A DNA stretch of 50,000 nucleotides, from contig NC_135557.1 in NCBI RefSeq assembly GCF_964340395.1, forward strand, positions 9,147,960 to 9,197,959, written 5' to 3'. The translations under genes and the position numbers were made by a program. The notes below the pieces were generated by a model that was not told where the DNA came from, searched no databases, and saw only the letters and a list, made by a program, of their open reading frames with translations. Of this stretch, positions 11,104 to 24,109 are shown one piece after another. Each line of letters begins with the position of its first letter. The stretch's first letter is position 1. This stretch comes from Glandiceps talaboti (lineage: Eukaryota; Hemichordata; Enteropneusta; Spengelidae).

Positions 11104-13540
11104 ACTTTCTGTTTTAATAATATTAAAACCAAATAAAACATGTAGTTATGACTACTCTGGCTTTTATTAGATCCATACGCTACCTATCCTATGAAAAGAA
11201 TAAATACATAATTATAGACATAATGCATTACGTTCTGTTTCTTTTTCCAGGCGATATTCTGTCCCCATGTTTCACCTTTAGCTGCACAACAACGTCGAGT
11301 GATTCCTTAGTCTAGGATACCTAGTAAACATAACAAATAAAGTAAACTTAAAATCATTATGTATTATGTATTCTTATTATTATTATCATCATCATTAATA
11401 TTATTACAAGTGTAGGAACTTAATATTATAATATAAATCAGACAGTTAAAAGATAAAAGTTATCTGGCAAATGTATGACAATAAATGCTAAAAACATCGG
11501 CTGAAAATATGAAACCAAATTGTTTGCTAAACTGATAATGTTCCCCAAGAAAACAATTATACACGTTAGTTGATAGTGTTTTAAACATTTGCACAGGTTT
11601 GGGAAAACAAGTTTTTTTGGACCACTTACCCCACCCCAAGGGCTCAAGTTTTTCCATGTCCTCTCCTGCAAATGAACACAATGTTTTTTTTTTCATTCCC
11701 GCCCTCTCCAAACATTGCTTGGGCAAGTAACACCCCCCCCCACACACACACATTCTGGATGTACAACTGTAAGCTTATGGTACACTATTATTAAAGTAAC
11801 AGTGTCAGTGACAATCGATTGTGACCATTGTTTTTTTTAATAATGACATATAGAGGTATGGAATATTAAACCACATGCATATGTTAAAGCCATGAAATAT
11901 GTAAATATGGGCTTCAAGTTCAATACCTAACTTGTACTCTCAGTACATGTTTTCTATGGTCCTTATCAATACTTTAAGCATATATACATGTACATGCATA
12001 TACAGAGAGAGATATATCAAAGTAGACACATGCATTCTCTTAGCTATCAACCCTCTTGTGATTAAATACATGGTCTAGTATAGTGTTGAAATGAACCCAC
12101 ACAACTTTTGCAAGTGTATTATTTACCCCCGTCTCTCCATCATCACACATACTAAAACATTCACGGTAAATTTTGACAGTGGACTTATAATGCCAGTGTT
12201 GTTCACGAGCAAGTAGAAGTCTACTACACAAAAACCCATGTAAGTACCATTGTGTTGATGCATGCTTTGAGTTTATATTTAAATTTAAATTTTATTTAAA
12301 TTATATTTAAATTCCGCTAAATATTATGAAATCACAAAATAAATCCACCCGTCAAAGCAAGAACAAGTACAATAGAAAAGGAAATAACGAATAAACATTA
12401 ATGTCATGTTCATTACTAAAACAGATTTATCACAGCATTATGACAAATTTGTAATGTGGGTATGAGTGTCACAAGTAGTAAATAATTGTACTTGTACACT
12501 TTTAAATTTTTGTTATTGTAAACTTGTATCATTTGTATACCTATGGATATATCAGGACAGATGTTTTATAATCAAATGTATATTTTAGTTAAAAACAAAC
12601 ATATGTAAATAATGCTGATGGTCTTTTCAGAGAACCTCCACTTCACCTGTCCCATCCACGCACCATCTAAAGAAGCATGCCATGAACAATAGATTGTTTG
12701 TAATTTGGGATACTGGATACTAAAAAACAGTTTTATTGTGTTTTCTTTGAAAAATAAAAGCTTTAAGTACCGCGTCAAAATAATGGGTTCATTGTTCATG
12801 CTAGATTTATTGTCAATACATTTGGGTTAAAGTTATGTGTATTGTTTTATATTAAAATGACTAAAATATTTCAGCAATATTTTTATATCAACAATAATAT
12901 TCCAGAATCATCTGTCATTTTTCATGTTATGTCGTTGTACATGTTTTGAAATAATTTTTCATTTTAAAGTTTTCACAAAAGTATATATCATTATCAAAAT
13001 GACATAGCAGTAGAGGCAGCAAATGAAGAGTTTGACAAAGCCTTTCAACCTGAAAAGGTACATGGTTACTAGACCCCTTGGTCGTGGTACAAGAACTTAT
13101 TACCTCTAGCAAAATTATTAACAAAGAATTCTTTGTACTTAGTTTGCTATACAAGATATGAAGTTCAAAAGAAAACTTTACTCTGTTATACATTTTCACT
13201 TCTATTTAGAATATTGTAAAATAATGAACTGAACTATAATTTCACATATCATTATGCTTTAAACTGAGATTATAATGCACTTAGTCAGTTCTTTTATCCC
13301 AGTAATTTGAATTGATGGTATTATTCTATATTGTTTTGGCATTTGTCATCAGCACAAACCTTTGAAAAGACTCTAAACAGTTGAGGTGCCACTGCCATAC
13401 ACATATGTTTAAAAACATTGTTTCCCAAGAAAATGCTCTCCTGTTTCATTTGTTTCACTTGTGTTACAATCGATATTACAATCGAAATATTTCCTACATT
13501 GTATTTTTTCTTCTGTAAGGAAGAGATGCATTAAATGGGT
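11104..13540. other. Intergenic stretch; one weak exon-like segment
   Basis: No gene was recognised. At about 12982-13056 a + strand segment reads NDIAVEAANEEFDKAFQPEK just before a GTACAT donor-like site. The upstream acceptor is poor and no partner exon was found, so it is not called. T/A palindromes occur at about 12278-12312. Confidence 0.35.
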
Positions 13541-13544
13541 GGAA

Positions 13545-13610
13545 GTCTCTCTCTCTGTGTGTGTCTGTGTGTGTCTGCCTGTCTGTCTCTGTGTGTGTCT
13601 GTCTGTGTCA
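13545..13610 (+). repeat. Interrupted CT/GT-rich microsatellite
   Basis: Runs of CT, GT and GTCT alternate. No coding meaning. Confidence 0.9.
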
Positions 13611-13969
13611 TCGCTTACTCCATAACGGCTTGCTGAATTCAAACGGAATTTTGAAGATGAATTTGTAGGGAAATGGTATGACTTGATTAGGTTATGGTAA
13701 ACATTCCATAAATATTAATGAGCAATTTACGTAATTAATGGTGTTTGGTAATTATTCTGTTGTATTCCAACAATTGTCTGTAGGAATGACAGTCTCAAAA
13801 CTTTGCCCTTATTGAAGGCATTCAGTTTAAATCAGTTTTTTTTTCATATGTTATGGCTACATTTCACAAATTTTGTATGGCAAGTGATGTTCATAGAATG
13901 ACTAATTCTTTTGAATACCCAGTTTACCAAATAGCCATAGCCATACAAACATGTATTATTTTTCAACTC

Positions 13970-15115
13970 ATTATAATTATATATTTTACCAAAACATTTA
14001 ATTTTTTACGCCTACCTTAGAAGTATGTTTCAATGGAACGTCTATCCCTTTTTAGACAATTTATGTTACAATGCATGTCACTGACCCACAAATAACATGC
14101 ATAAGGGATTTTGGGGGCATTTTATATTTCATGTTTTGTCAATATTTGAAAAAAAATCACATGTAATATGGTGATTTTATTAACATGGTAATGGATGTTT
14201 GGATAACAATTACTTTTATTGAACTCCACATAACAAACTATGCCAGTTAGGGTGAATTCAAACTAAACAGACCTGACAATACTCTACAAACATATATTTT
14301 ACCAAAATAAGCTATTTTTAAGCCTAATTTACATTGGAAACAGTTCTCCCATTTTAGATAAATTGTGTCAAATTTTGTAACAAAAAAATCCCTATGATAT
14401 TGTGGTTTTCGTTACCATGGCAACGGATGTTAATAAATTGACCACTTTTTTGAACTTAGCATAACAAATTTTTTTATGTACAGAATTGTTAAATTTAAAG
14501 TTATTTGTCAGATGCATATGTATTTAACCAAAACAACATTGTTAAGCCTACTGTACGTTTCCATGGAAACAGCTGTCCTATATTAGACAATCTGTGTTTT
14601 AACAGATAGCAATGACTCATATGTATGAATAATTATGAACCAATGTCAAGGTCCTGTAGCAGTTATTCGACACCTTTCAAATTGAATGGACTATAACAAC
14701 AGTGTTTAAAACTCAAGGTCTCATATTAAAGTTTATGTGCTAATTTTCTGGGAACTACATATTGTAGGAATATAATGAAATATCATCTTAATAGTGTCAT
14801 TGTTTCACTAGCAGCATTGTGCATTATTTGAAGGCGCATAAAACCTTGTAGAATCTACGAAGGTACATGATTTTGTAACTCTGGTAACTGATTTAATAGA
14901 AAAAAATCTTTTTGTACTCCATATAACAAACTACTCCTCATTGAGTGGTCAATATGCAAATAAACCTGATTAATATTAAATTTATAACATTACTTTGTGT
15001 TGCAGCAGAAGTTATTTTACCAAAACAACACTTTTAAGCCTCCTGTATGTTTCCATGTAAACAGTTATCCTTTTTTTTACACAATTTGTGTTACATTGGA
15101 CAGTACCGACTCAAA
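13970..15115 (+). repeat. Diverged repeats, about four copies
   Basis: Copies begin near 13980, 14290, 14516 and 15012. Each runs 'ttttaccaaaac...ttaagcct', then 'tgtttccatggaaacag', then a block like 'cc.attttagacaattgtgtta'. Spacing is irregular (about 310, 226 and 496 bp) and identity moderate, so this is an old array. Confidence 0.7.
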
Positions 15116-15332
15116 CATGCCAAACTGAAGGACATTCTGCAACTAAATGTTTTATATCGATATGTGGAAATATTATTGTTACTTTTAGAGTACATTATTC
15201 ATACTATGTAAGAGATAAAGAAATATTGTATGTTGATGCATGGTCATAGTCCCCATGTGATATAAATATTGACACTGTATATTACAAGACTCCCTTCTTT
15301 CAGCCTAGTTGTGATAACAACTTACGTTATAA

Positions 15333-15502
15333 TCAATCTCTAAAGTCAATACAGCCACTGCAATCACAATGTGCCGATGTACTACCACACCAGGAAGAAG
15401 GTGAACAGCATGGGGCACTTGATAAAGGGTTACACTGTGCTGGACTTCCATCACTCAATGGAAAGCTCGTTCCACATTTTAGGTCAGCTCTCCATTTTAT
15501 TA
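15333..15502 (-). CDS. Host gene terminal exon, hevein-like module 2
   Basis: Starts after acceptor TTGTAG with two bases that complete a split codon, matching the phase of exon 34388-34561. It encodes KWRADLKCG, GSPAQCNP, PCCSPSSWCGST, HCDCSGCIDFRD and a TGA stop. The module is homologous to the one at 34388-34561. Fourteen kilobases of transposon separate the two. Confidence 0.75.
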
Positions 15503-16601
15503 CTACAAGAATATAAAAGCAATATGTGGGTAAATTAAAGTTATGTTAAAGTTTCAACATCCACTTGTAACAACTAATAATACAGCCTTGTGCTTTACTT
15601 CTACTATTCGACAGTGCATAGGCGAAGTGAATGCGGCTTTAGAACACAACAATAATGCATAGTACACTCAAAACTTATTCCGAATGTTTCTTCATCTAGA
15701 CACTCCTAGCAACATCCCAAATACATTTCAGATTATTCCTCCCCATATCTTTTAGACAGATTTTCCACACCAGAAATGTATTATCAAACTCAGTTAGATT
15801 ATTAATTAATTCTTAAAACACAAGGTAAAACCAAATTAATTGTTACATGAAATGCAGCGTATGTTAAAGGTATACATTGGTATAGGTTTGGTGATCGAGG
15901 TATGAATAATTATCTTTATGTTACATACATTGATATTATAACACTAAGTAATGCGGAGAAATTTGAAAACCATTTTTCCACTGAGGTCAATTTTGTCATC
16001 CTAAGATAATAATATAATAATTTAAAGGTTGTCCTATCAATTCAACACATGTTGAAAACTGTAATTTCATTTATTTTGGATTGCCATTGTCTCACCTATC
16101 GGTGTGGTGGGTATGATGAAAATTATCTAGAGTGAATTCATATTTTGATACAAAAGTATACACTATTTATGTGCGTTTGAAAGTGTGTCAAACTGTAAGG
16201 CCATATGAAACTTTTAATTTCTGCTTCAAAAAGCGCTGTTTAAATTTACAACTTCAGATCAACTTTATATCAAATATAATCTATTTTGTATTTACAACTT
16301 GAAAAGGTCTATATTAAGAAAAATGTATTCAGTTTAGAAGAATTTCACATTCTTCTGTATCTTTATACAGTATTTTATGCTCACATATGGACTCTTTTCT
16401 TTCAGCATTGACAATAAATATTTAGTTGTTGGATCTCAAGATTTGAATTATTTTGGCAATATATGTGACATGGTCTAATTAATATGTAGATTTAAATGTA
16501 AACTGTGTGGAATAACTTTAAAACCCTAGTCACACGATTTATTATAAAATACATAAATAAGTAAATAAGTCAATAAATAAATAAATAAATAAATAAATAC
16601 A

Positions 16602-16656
<55 letters not shown>

Positions 16657-19600
16657 AGAAAGAAAGAAAGAAAGAAATAACTTCATGTTCATATGCTTTA
16701 TTATTCTCACAGAGAAATCCAGTTTAATATTAGTAAGCGTCTGTTAGACCAAAGAGCAGTAAGTGACCTATTCAACGAATATGCGTTAATCATAATACTA
16801 GACTCTTTAACGGCTACAAGGCGAGTAATAAGATATTTGGCATTTATATGTAATACATAATGAGAAGGTAAATGCACTATGGTTATTACTTAAAACATAA
16901 CCATCATTTGCATTTTACTAAAACCTGCCACTAAAAAGAAACTGTATAACTTGTATGCTATCTAATGACTTAACATATTAGGCGTTAGACTCTCTCACAG
17001 TCCTCGGAACTTCGCTTTACTAAAATCGACGCTAAATGAATTATTTTGTATGTACCGATACCATCTACATATTAACGTACTCCATCGTACTCGAACAACC
17101 TTGTACTGTGCGCCCTCATCGACCACATAGAGATATATGTTCGTTGACGTGTGACTGCGACGCTCCGTGTTATCGCGAAGTCCGAGGACTGTTAAGACTT
17201 GTCCAAATTTAGCCAAATAATGTATTAGTTGATTGGTTGTTTGAAAGCCCGCCCAATTTACTAGACACAAAGGCCATTGGTTGAAACGATTGATGCTTAG
17301 CTAAAATTATATAACAGTGTGAACTTTGTATCGATGTGCCCTACTGTGTATTTAATCTACTATGCAATAAAAAGACCATTACGACCATTACCAAATATAA
17401 TTAATAAATGCCATAAATTCCACGTAATGCTCCTTATAACTACAGATACAATCCTTCAACATGGCTTCTGTTTCAAACTTACAAGAGGCTATTGAATATG
17501 CCAGAGTTGAATGTAATGTTCAACGTATAAAGGAAAAACAATTGGAAGTTTTGTCTCATAGCGCGAACGGTCACGACACTTTGGTGGTTTTGCCAACTGG
17601 GTACGGTAAATCGCTATGCTATCAGCTATTACCGATAGTTTATGATTACATGCGTGGATGGACAGACTCATCACGTCACTCTATAGGAATTGTTGTGAGT
17701 CCACTAGTTGCTCTAATGGAAGACCAAGTCCGTGCAGCTAGAGAGAAGAATGTGGAGTCTGTATTTATCGGAGAAGGAGTAGATAAAGTGGTTAAAAGGA
17801 AAGTGTACGATGGCGCGTATTCTCTTGTTTTCGGTTCACCGGAAGCTTTGCTATACAAGCCATGGAAAGACATGTTGTTTTCCGACATATATCAACGCCA
17901 TGTATGCTTTATTGCCGTTGATGAGGCTCACTGTATCCGTAAATGGTATGTATACACATTTGCGCTCTAGTCATTCATACAGTTAAAACCATTATATGAT
18001 AAATTGACTAAACAACTTTAGAGACATGGTAAATTTATTCACTTATTATTTTGCGTCAAAAAATCTGGTGCGATTGATTCTGTGTGGACATTTTCATGAA
18101 GTACATTTCGCACTCCTTCTCCCATTCATAAACGTTTCTTTTGCTGTCACATATATAATTATCAAAAACAAATTAAGTGGTTCCGATTACATTCAATTTT
18201 AAAATATGTGGCGTAGGTAGATTTTATTTTAAATTTATTATATATATTTTTCATGTGTGAGTCATCGTCGCAAACCACAGCCTGTTTTACGACAACGTTC
18301 TTAACAAGCCTCCCACATTTTATTTCGAAATGTAGTGGTAGAAATAATAACTCTTGTTTGCGAGAATGGTGTGAGTGCCTAGTACGATCGTTTTCCAAAT
18401 GGTCTGCGTTGTTTATTTCTTCCTATGAGATGTACAGCCATTAACAAATTGGAAGAATATTTTTATATTGTCTTGTAAAGTCGATCAATGATGTCAGTTT
18501 CCGCGCCCACTATTTATTGCGAGACTTCACGATGTTGTCATTATGTTTCTCAAATACGTAAAAAAAAAGGTGTAAGGTCGGCTTGAAAAATTAGGTGGGG
18601 TCGGGTAATCGGAACCAAACAACTTTTTTATTAGCCTAATATAACAATGTCTAGAAAAAAAGTTACAAATTATAACAAAAAGTAGTATGTTTACCCATAA
18701 CTTTGCATAAGAGATCGGGCCATAAGCAGCCTACAAAAATCGAGATGATGAATCTAATATATTCACTAACATTTCACTAAATTACTAAAATAATTCATGT
18801 AACATTTGTTAACAGGGGACCAGAGTTCAGACCAGAATATAATAAACTGGATTTGCTGCGATCGATTTTTCCTAATGTACCTGTAATGGCGTTAACGGCT
18901 ACAGCGACAAGAACTACGTGTGCAGAGATCCTAAGGCGACTGTCAATGACAGACGTTAAAAAGGTTGCCATAAAGCCTGATCGACCCAATGTAAAGCTCT
19001 GTGTTGAATACAGACGTGCTGCGTTGAATTCTATGTTTGGCAAAATTGTAGATGAGCTTAAAGAAAAGGGACAGGGGACTGATTTGAGGATCATTTACTC
19101 CAGCTCGCTTGCACGATGTGAAACCCTAATCACATATTTAATGGATGCACTAGGTGATAGAATCTACCTTGAAAATAAACCACACGAGCCAGCCAATATG
19201 CTTGTGGGTCTGTATCACAGAGGTGCAGCACAAACTACTAAGACAAGAATATTGCAATCTTTACAATGTGGCAACAATGGAATTAAGAGAGTCATCATTG
19301 CAACGGTTTCTCTGGGCATGGGAATAGACAACCCTTTTATAAAAGAAGTTATTCATTTTGGGTGTCCCAGTGAAATCGAGTCATATGCACAAGAAATTGG
19401 TCGAGCTGGTCGAGACCCGTCATTGAAATGTAAAGCTGTCATGTTTGTAAATGGTCAAGACACAACAAGAAAAAACGTGACGAACGATATGAAACTCTAC
19501 TGTCAGAATAAATCTGAATGTCGAAGAAAGGTGTTACTTGGTTATTTCAATTCCTCTTGTACAACTTTTGAGCCGCCTCACGATTGTTGTGATGTCTGTG

Positions 19601-22600
19601 AAATAAGTTGCAAGTGTAAACTTTGTGTCAGAGACTCACAATACGATAATGACAGTAAAGATGGAAGCGTTCCCTCTGAATGCCAAGCTGTCAGAGTACG
19701 TCATTCCACTGATGAACAAAGGGAAGAAGTTGAAATCAGATTGGAGGCACTGCGTTTAGTCTACGCCGACAATCACGGTGTGTCATTTGTTGGCTCGCAC
19801 GAATTTACAACTGGATTAACAGCTGATTTGGTCAACCAAGTCGTTGAGAGATGTGACTTTGTAAAAGACATGCACACTCTCCGCACAGAATGTCAAATTT
19901 GGAGTACACAACAGGGACTTGAAATACTCCAGGTGTTGTCTTCAGTTTTTAATGATATCACTGCCGCGAACCCCTCAGAAAACCTGAAAGTACAAGAAAA
20001 AATATCGGTGACGGATACATTGTGTGTTGGTGATTCAGTAACGACCCCTACGAGTGACAGTAATGACAGCAGTGACGAATGGATAGATATTTACAGTGAT
20101 GAAAATATAACTGATGAAGAAATCATGGCTATTGTTAGCAACCGTGTGCAAAATGACATGACGGGCATTTCATTATTGGACGAGAACGAGTTTGTATCTG
20201 AAACAGAAATATGACCTACATGTATAAAATAAAGGTGACTTCGTTTCATTTTGAGTAGTGTACAACCCTTTGACGAATTACTACGCTCTTATAGTTGATA
20301 TATATAGTAAATATACTGTTATTAAAAATCAGAGCAATCTGGCAATTCATGTAAATACAACATTACTGAAAGTGTCGTACCTTCATTGATGCATAACGGT
20401 AAACTGTTGGTAGCTTTTCCTTTTTTGTTTGTCCATCCACTTGAAGAGTGCCTGCATGTCGATGTTTTGGAATGGGTTTCTTGTAAATTTGGGGAAAAAT
20501 CTATATTTCCGGCCCTGGATGTTTTGGAAAACCCGGTGTTTCATGAGTTCATCAACAATTATCATTTCGTCGCTTTGAGAGGATACACAGGCATTCTTGG
20601 TGCCTGGTCTCCTAACATTTAGAGCTCTATCAAATTCCATTTCGAGACTTGAAATGGCATTGATAGCCTTTGATGCCACCCTAACAGAGCTTTCAGTAAC
20701 GTTTGCTCCCATGCTTTTCAGAATTTCTTTGAACTTATTGTTCAAATATTCTAGTGATAGATCCAGTGGAATGTTGCCGCCATCTCCTCCTGTAGAAAAA
20801 AAACATTTATAAGCCGGGGATATAAAACAGTGACACAAATTGAATAAACCACCATTAAAGTTTTTAAGACAATTTTACGGTGGGAACTATTGAGAAAAGT
20901 TTTGAAGCTGTATCCCATAACTGGTCGCTGGTATTGTCTTAATTAGATACTAGACGATTTCAAATTTTAAAAGTATTCCTTATTTAACCGAATCGGCGAT
21001 ATTTATCGGCGCTACCACTACCTTCAAAATGGAAGAATCGCCGTAAGTTTTCATGACAACGAAATTGCTGGTTTCTATCCGATGTATATTTTGTCATCGA
21101 AAATCGTTAAGTATCTAAATTAGACAAGATAATAATCGTACTGAACTTATTGATGGGATTTAGCTATACGACTATGTGTAGTTTGTGTACAACTTCGGTT
21201 CTCGGTGACGTCAGACATACATAAAAAATATTAGATATGTATCCAATATTTATCGGCAATTGTTGTGAAAACTGATGATAACGGTAATATATGGTTACGG
21301 TATTAGATTTACAAACTATCGTTATTTATTTCAGTTTTTTTGCTTACTCATATATACTAAGCTACTTAGCAAAACATGTATAAGTTCGATGTCGTTAAAT
21401 GTGCAATGCCCGATGTCCTTTTAGTTATTTCCCGTTTAAATTGTTTCATTTAGAACCCATGATATGTCATAGGAGAGGGTTATATGCTTATTAACAATTT
21501 TAATGAATTACCTTTGGTATTGAAAAATCGGTTGTGTATGAGCAAGTACGACATTCTTTCAGAGAGGAGTGCGTTCACTTGTGCAGTTAAGTTGAACGCT
21601 TCAATGGCATATTTGTAATGTCGAAAAGCCCTGAAATACAAAAATAGGTACTTCCAATCTCTAATAACTCTTGGGCCGTCTCCTTCTTTTATTGCATCCA
21701 TGAAGTCGGCTATGAAAAGACCACTATGGAGAAGGCTACAGTGATAATTGTTCGTGAAGTCATCCGTACTTTCCTCTGGAGATGTATTTGACGGTGGTGG
21801 AGGTAATATGTACTGATGAACGAATTTCATCATGGTGACATCAACGAAGGTAGATTTGTCTTGATCTGAAGGGTTTTCAAGATCAAATGTTATCTCTTTC
21901 GTAGGTGTATCATTGACCTTCGTCATTCCAAAATAGTGTAACGCGGCAGCAATAACATGACCATTCGTTACGGTTTGAACGAAGTCTTCTACAGCATTCA
22001 CATCTTTCTTCGGATTTGACGGTAAGTTTGTTCTCCCAATAATATTTCGGAGACGAACCAAAGAACATTTGTCTGCGACAGAGCGTTTATCAAAATGATG
22101 CTCCATGTATATCTGGTAGAGAAACAACAATCAACAAAAAGTAATTTTAAAAATGTACACATGTATACAGGTTTTAAACGGTAAAATCTCCTTACAGTAG
22201 CACACTTATTTGACATGTCTACCGTTGTCAGATGCGCAGCGTGGTATAATATCGCAAGTACGCGACAGTTTCTTTATTGGCAAGGGTGACAGTGTCAGTA
22301 AAAGTATATGTCATGGAACTCCGATGATACTCACCTGGTAGAAACACATTTTAGCATGCCAGTCTTCTATTTTGGGTATGCATTCTTTCAACTTTTCTCC
22401 ATCTTCCTCCGCACCGACGGCTCTTAGAAGTTTAGAACCGTACGCACGCTCTCGTGTTAACTGATCGCCACCGAAGAGGAAAGTGTCGTCCACATCATCA
22501 GTTGTCTGATTAGCTTTCGATTTCCATTCCCGTTTCCAGTTACAAAGTTGATCCATTATTTCTAACATGCCACTGTGCTTCGCTGAATTCTTAAATATTA

Positions 22601-24069
22601 CTTCAAGCATCACTCGTTCACTGCGTTGCCGCATTTCAGTGGAATGTTCATGGTTAATATGTTGCGGAATGGATGATAATACATTTTCCAAGCATGGCAT
22701 ACGTTTCTGTAGTATTCGGCTGGAAAGAATAGCGATATCCCGGGCTAATGAGTGGTGGTCCTCCTGGGTAGGTAGCCATGTGCTCTTATCCAGTTCTCTT
22801 ACATCACACCGTGGGCTTATATTCTGTAAGTCTGTAGCCTGTACACGATCGAGAACTGCTTGCGAGTTGAACCAATTGTTGCTAGCGGTTCGTTAATGGT
22901 ATTCTCTTTCGATATAGCAACTTAACTTCTAGCAGGGAATTAGCTAGCAAGAGGTACTCTCAGAATCACTGCACAGGGACTAGACCAAGATATGACTACA
23001 AGATGATTTATTGATCAGCACTGGCTCAAACACCACTTCAACACAGGTTCGGGAGATATAAAAATCTACCCAACAAGTCCCAAGCTGCTATCCATCACTC
23101 CACCCATATCTCTCTACCTCTAGTTACAATAGTTATCCTATCTTATAGCCCAGAAAAGGGGCGTCTCTCAATATGCAAAGCATATTAAAATCATATCACT
23201 ATTTACATTCAAATGTCCAGCTTGACTTTACCAGCTGTTGATTGGATAAAAGTCCTCAATATCTACATAAGATCACATGATATTCAAATTATCATTGCCA
23301 CGCATCAATGTTCGTTGCCATCTTAACAAATACTTTCTATAACAATATATTCTTATGACAGTCAATGCCGACTATGAATGCATACAAATTCTATTCCTTT
23401 GAAATTGTAATAAGTTTGTTTGACATTTAGCCGACATCGATGTCTCCAGACATCCAGTCTCTTCTTTGAAAGCTAATCTAATGGTTCCCTTTGTTTCAAG
23501 CCCAGCACTCTAACTTGAACTTGATACTATAACTAACAAAAGCTATAATAACATTACCGGAGATTAGGTTTTAGATACTTATTGTTCTCGCTACTAATAG
23601 CATTTTCCATTGTTTCTTCTAATTGTATTCTTTTGTTATTCACGTGTCTTTGTACTTGATTGGAATGTTCCCTTTTGTAGTTATAATTGTGTGTTGGTTT
23701 TGCTAAAGTGCTTGGCCAAAAACAATAGGATCCATTATATCGATACATTTGTACTTCTGTATTAGAATTTCGCCTGTTTCCAAATTTATCAACCTAAAAT
23801 CAGTTAATATCTTTACTATATTTTCATATAAAAAATGTATGTAACACAATGATAATCTACATTCTGTCGTTCTTTCCTCATTCTTCTCACCTTCTTCAAC
23901 CCATCTATGTTGTCACCGATTATACTGAAAGACTTATTTCCTTTGATCCAACTCACTACATCTTTCGTATTATCTTCACCGAGATGTTGTAAATATGTAT
24001 GCGCTATTGGTAAGGAAGATGCCACATTGACTTTATTCAGTCGTCGATAGGTCTAACGGGAACAATAAA

Positions 24070-24109
<40 letters not shown>

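Noticed and set aside
12982-13056. + strand exon-like segment ending at a GTACAT donor
   Set aside because: Weak acceptor, no partner exon and no recognised domain.
15302-15520. + strand open stretch after a strong acceptor-like CTTTCAG
   Set aside because: It is antisense to the hevein-like terminal exon, which explains the open frame and has clear homology to another exon.
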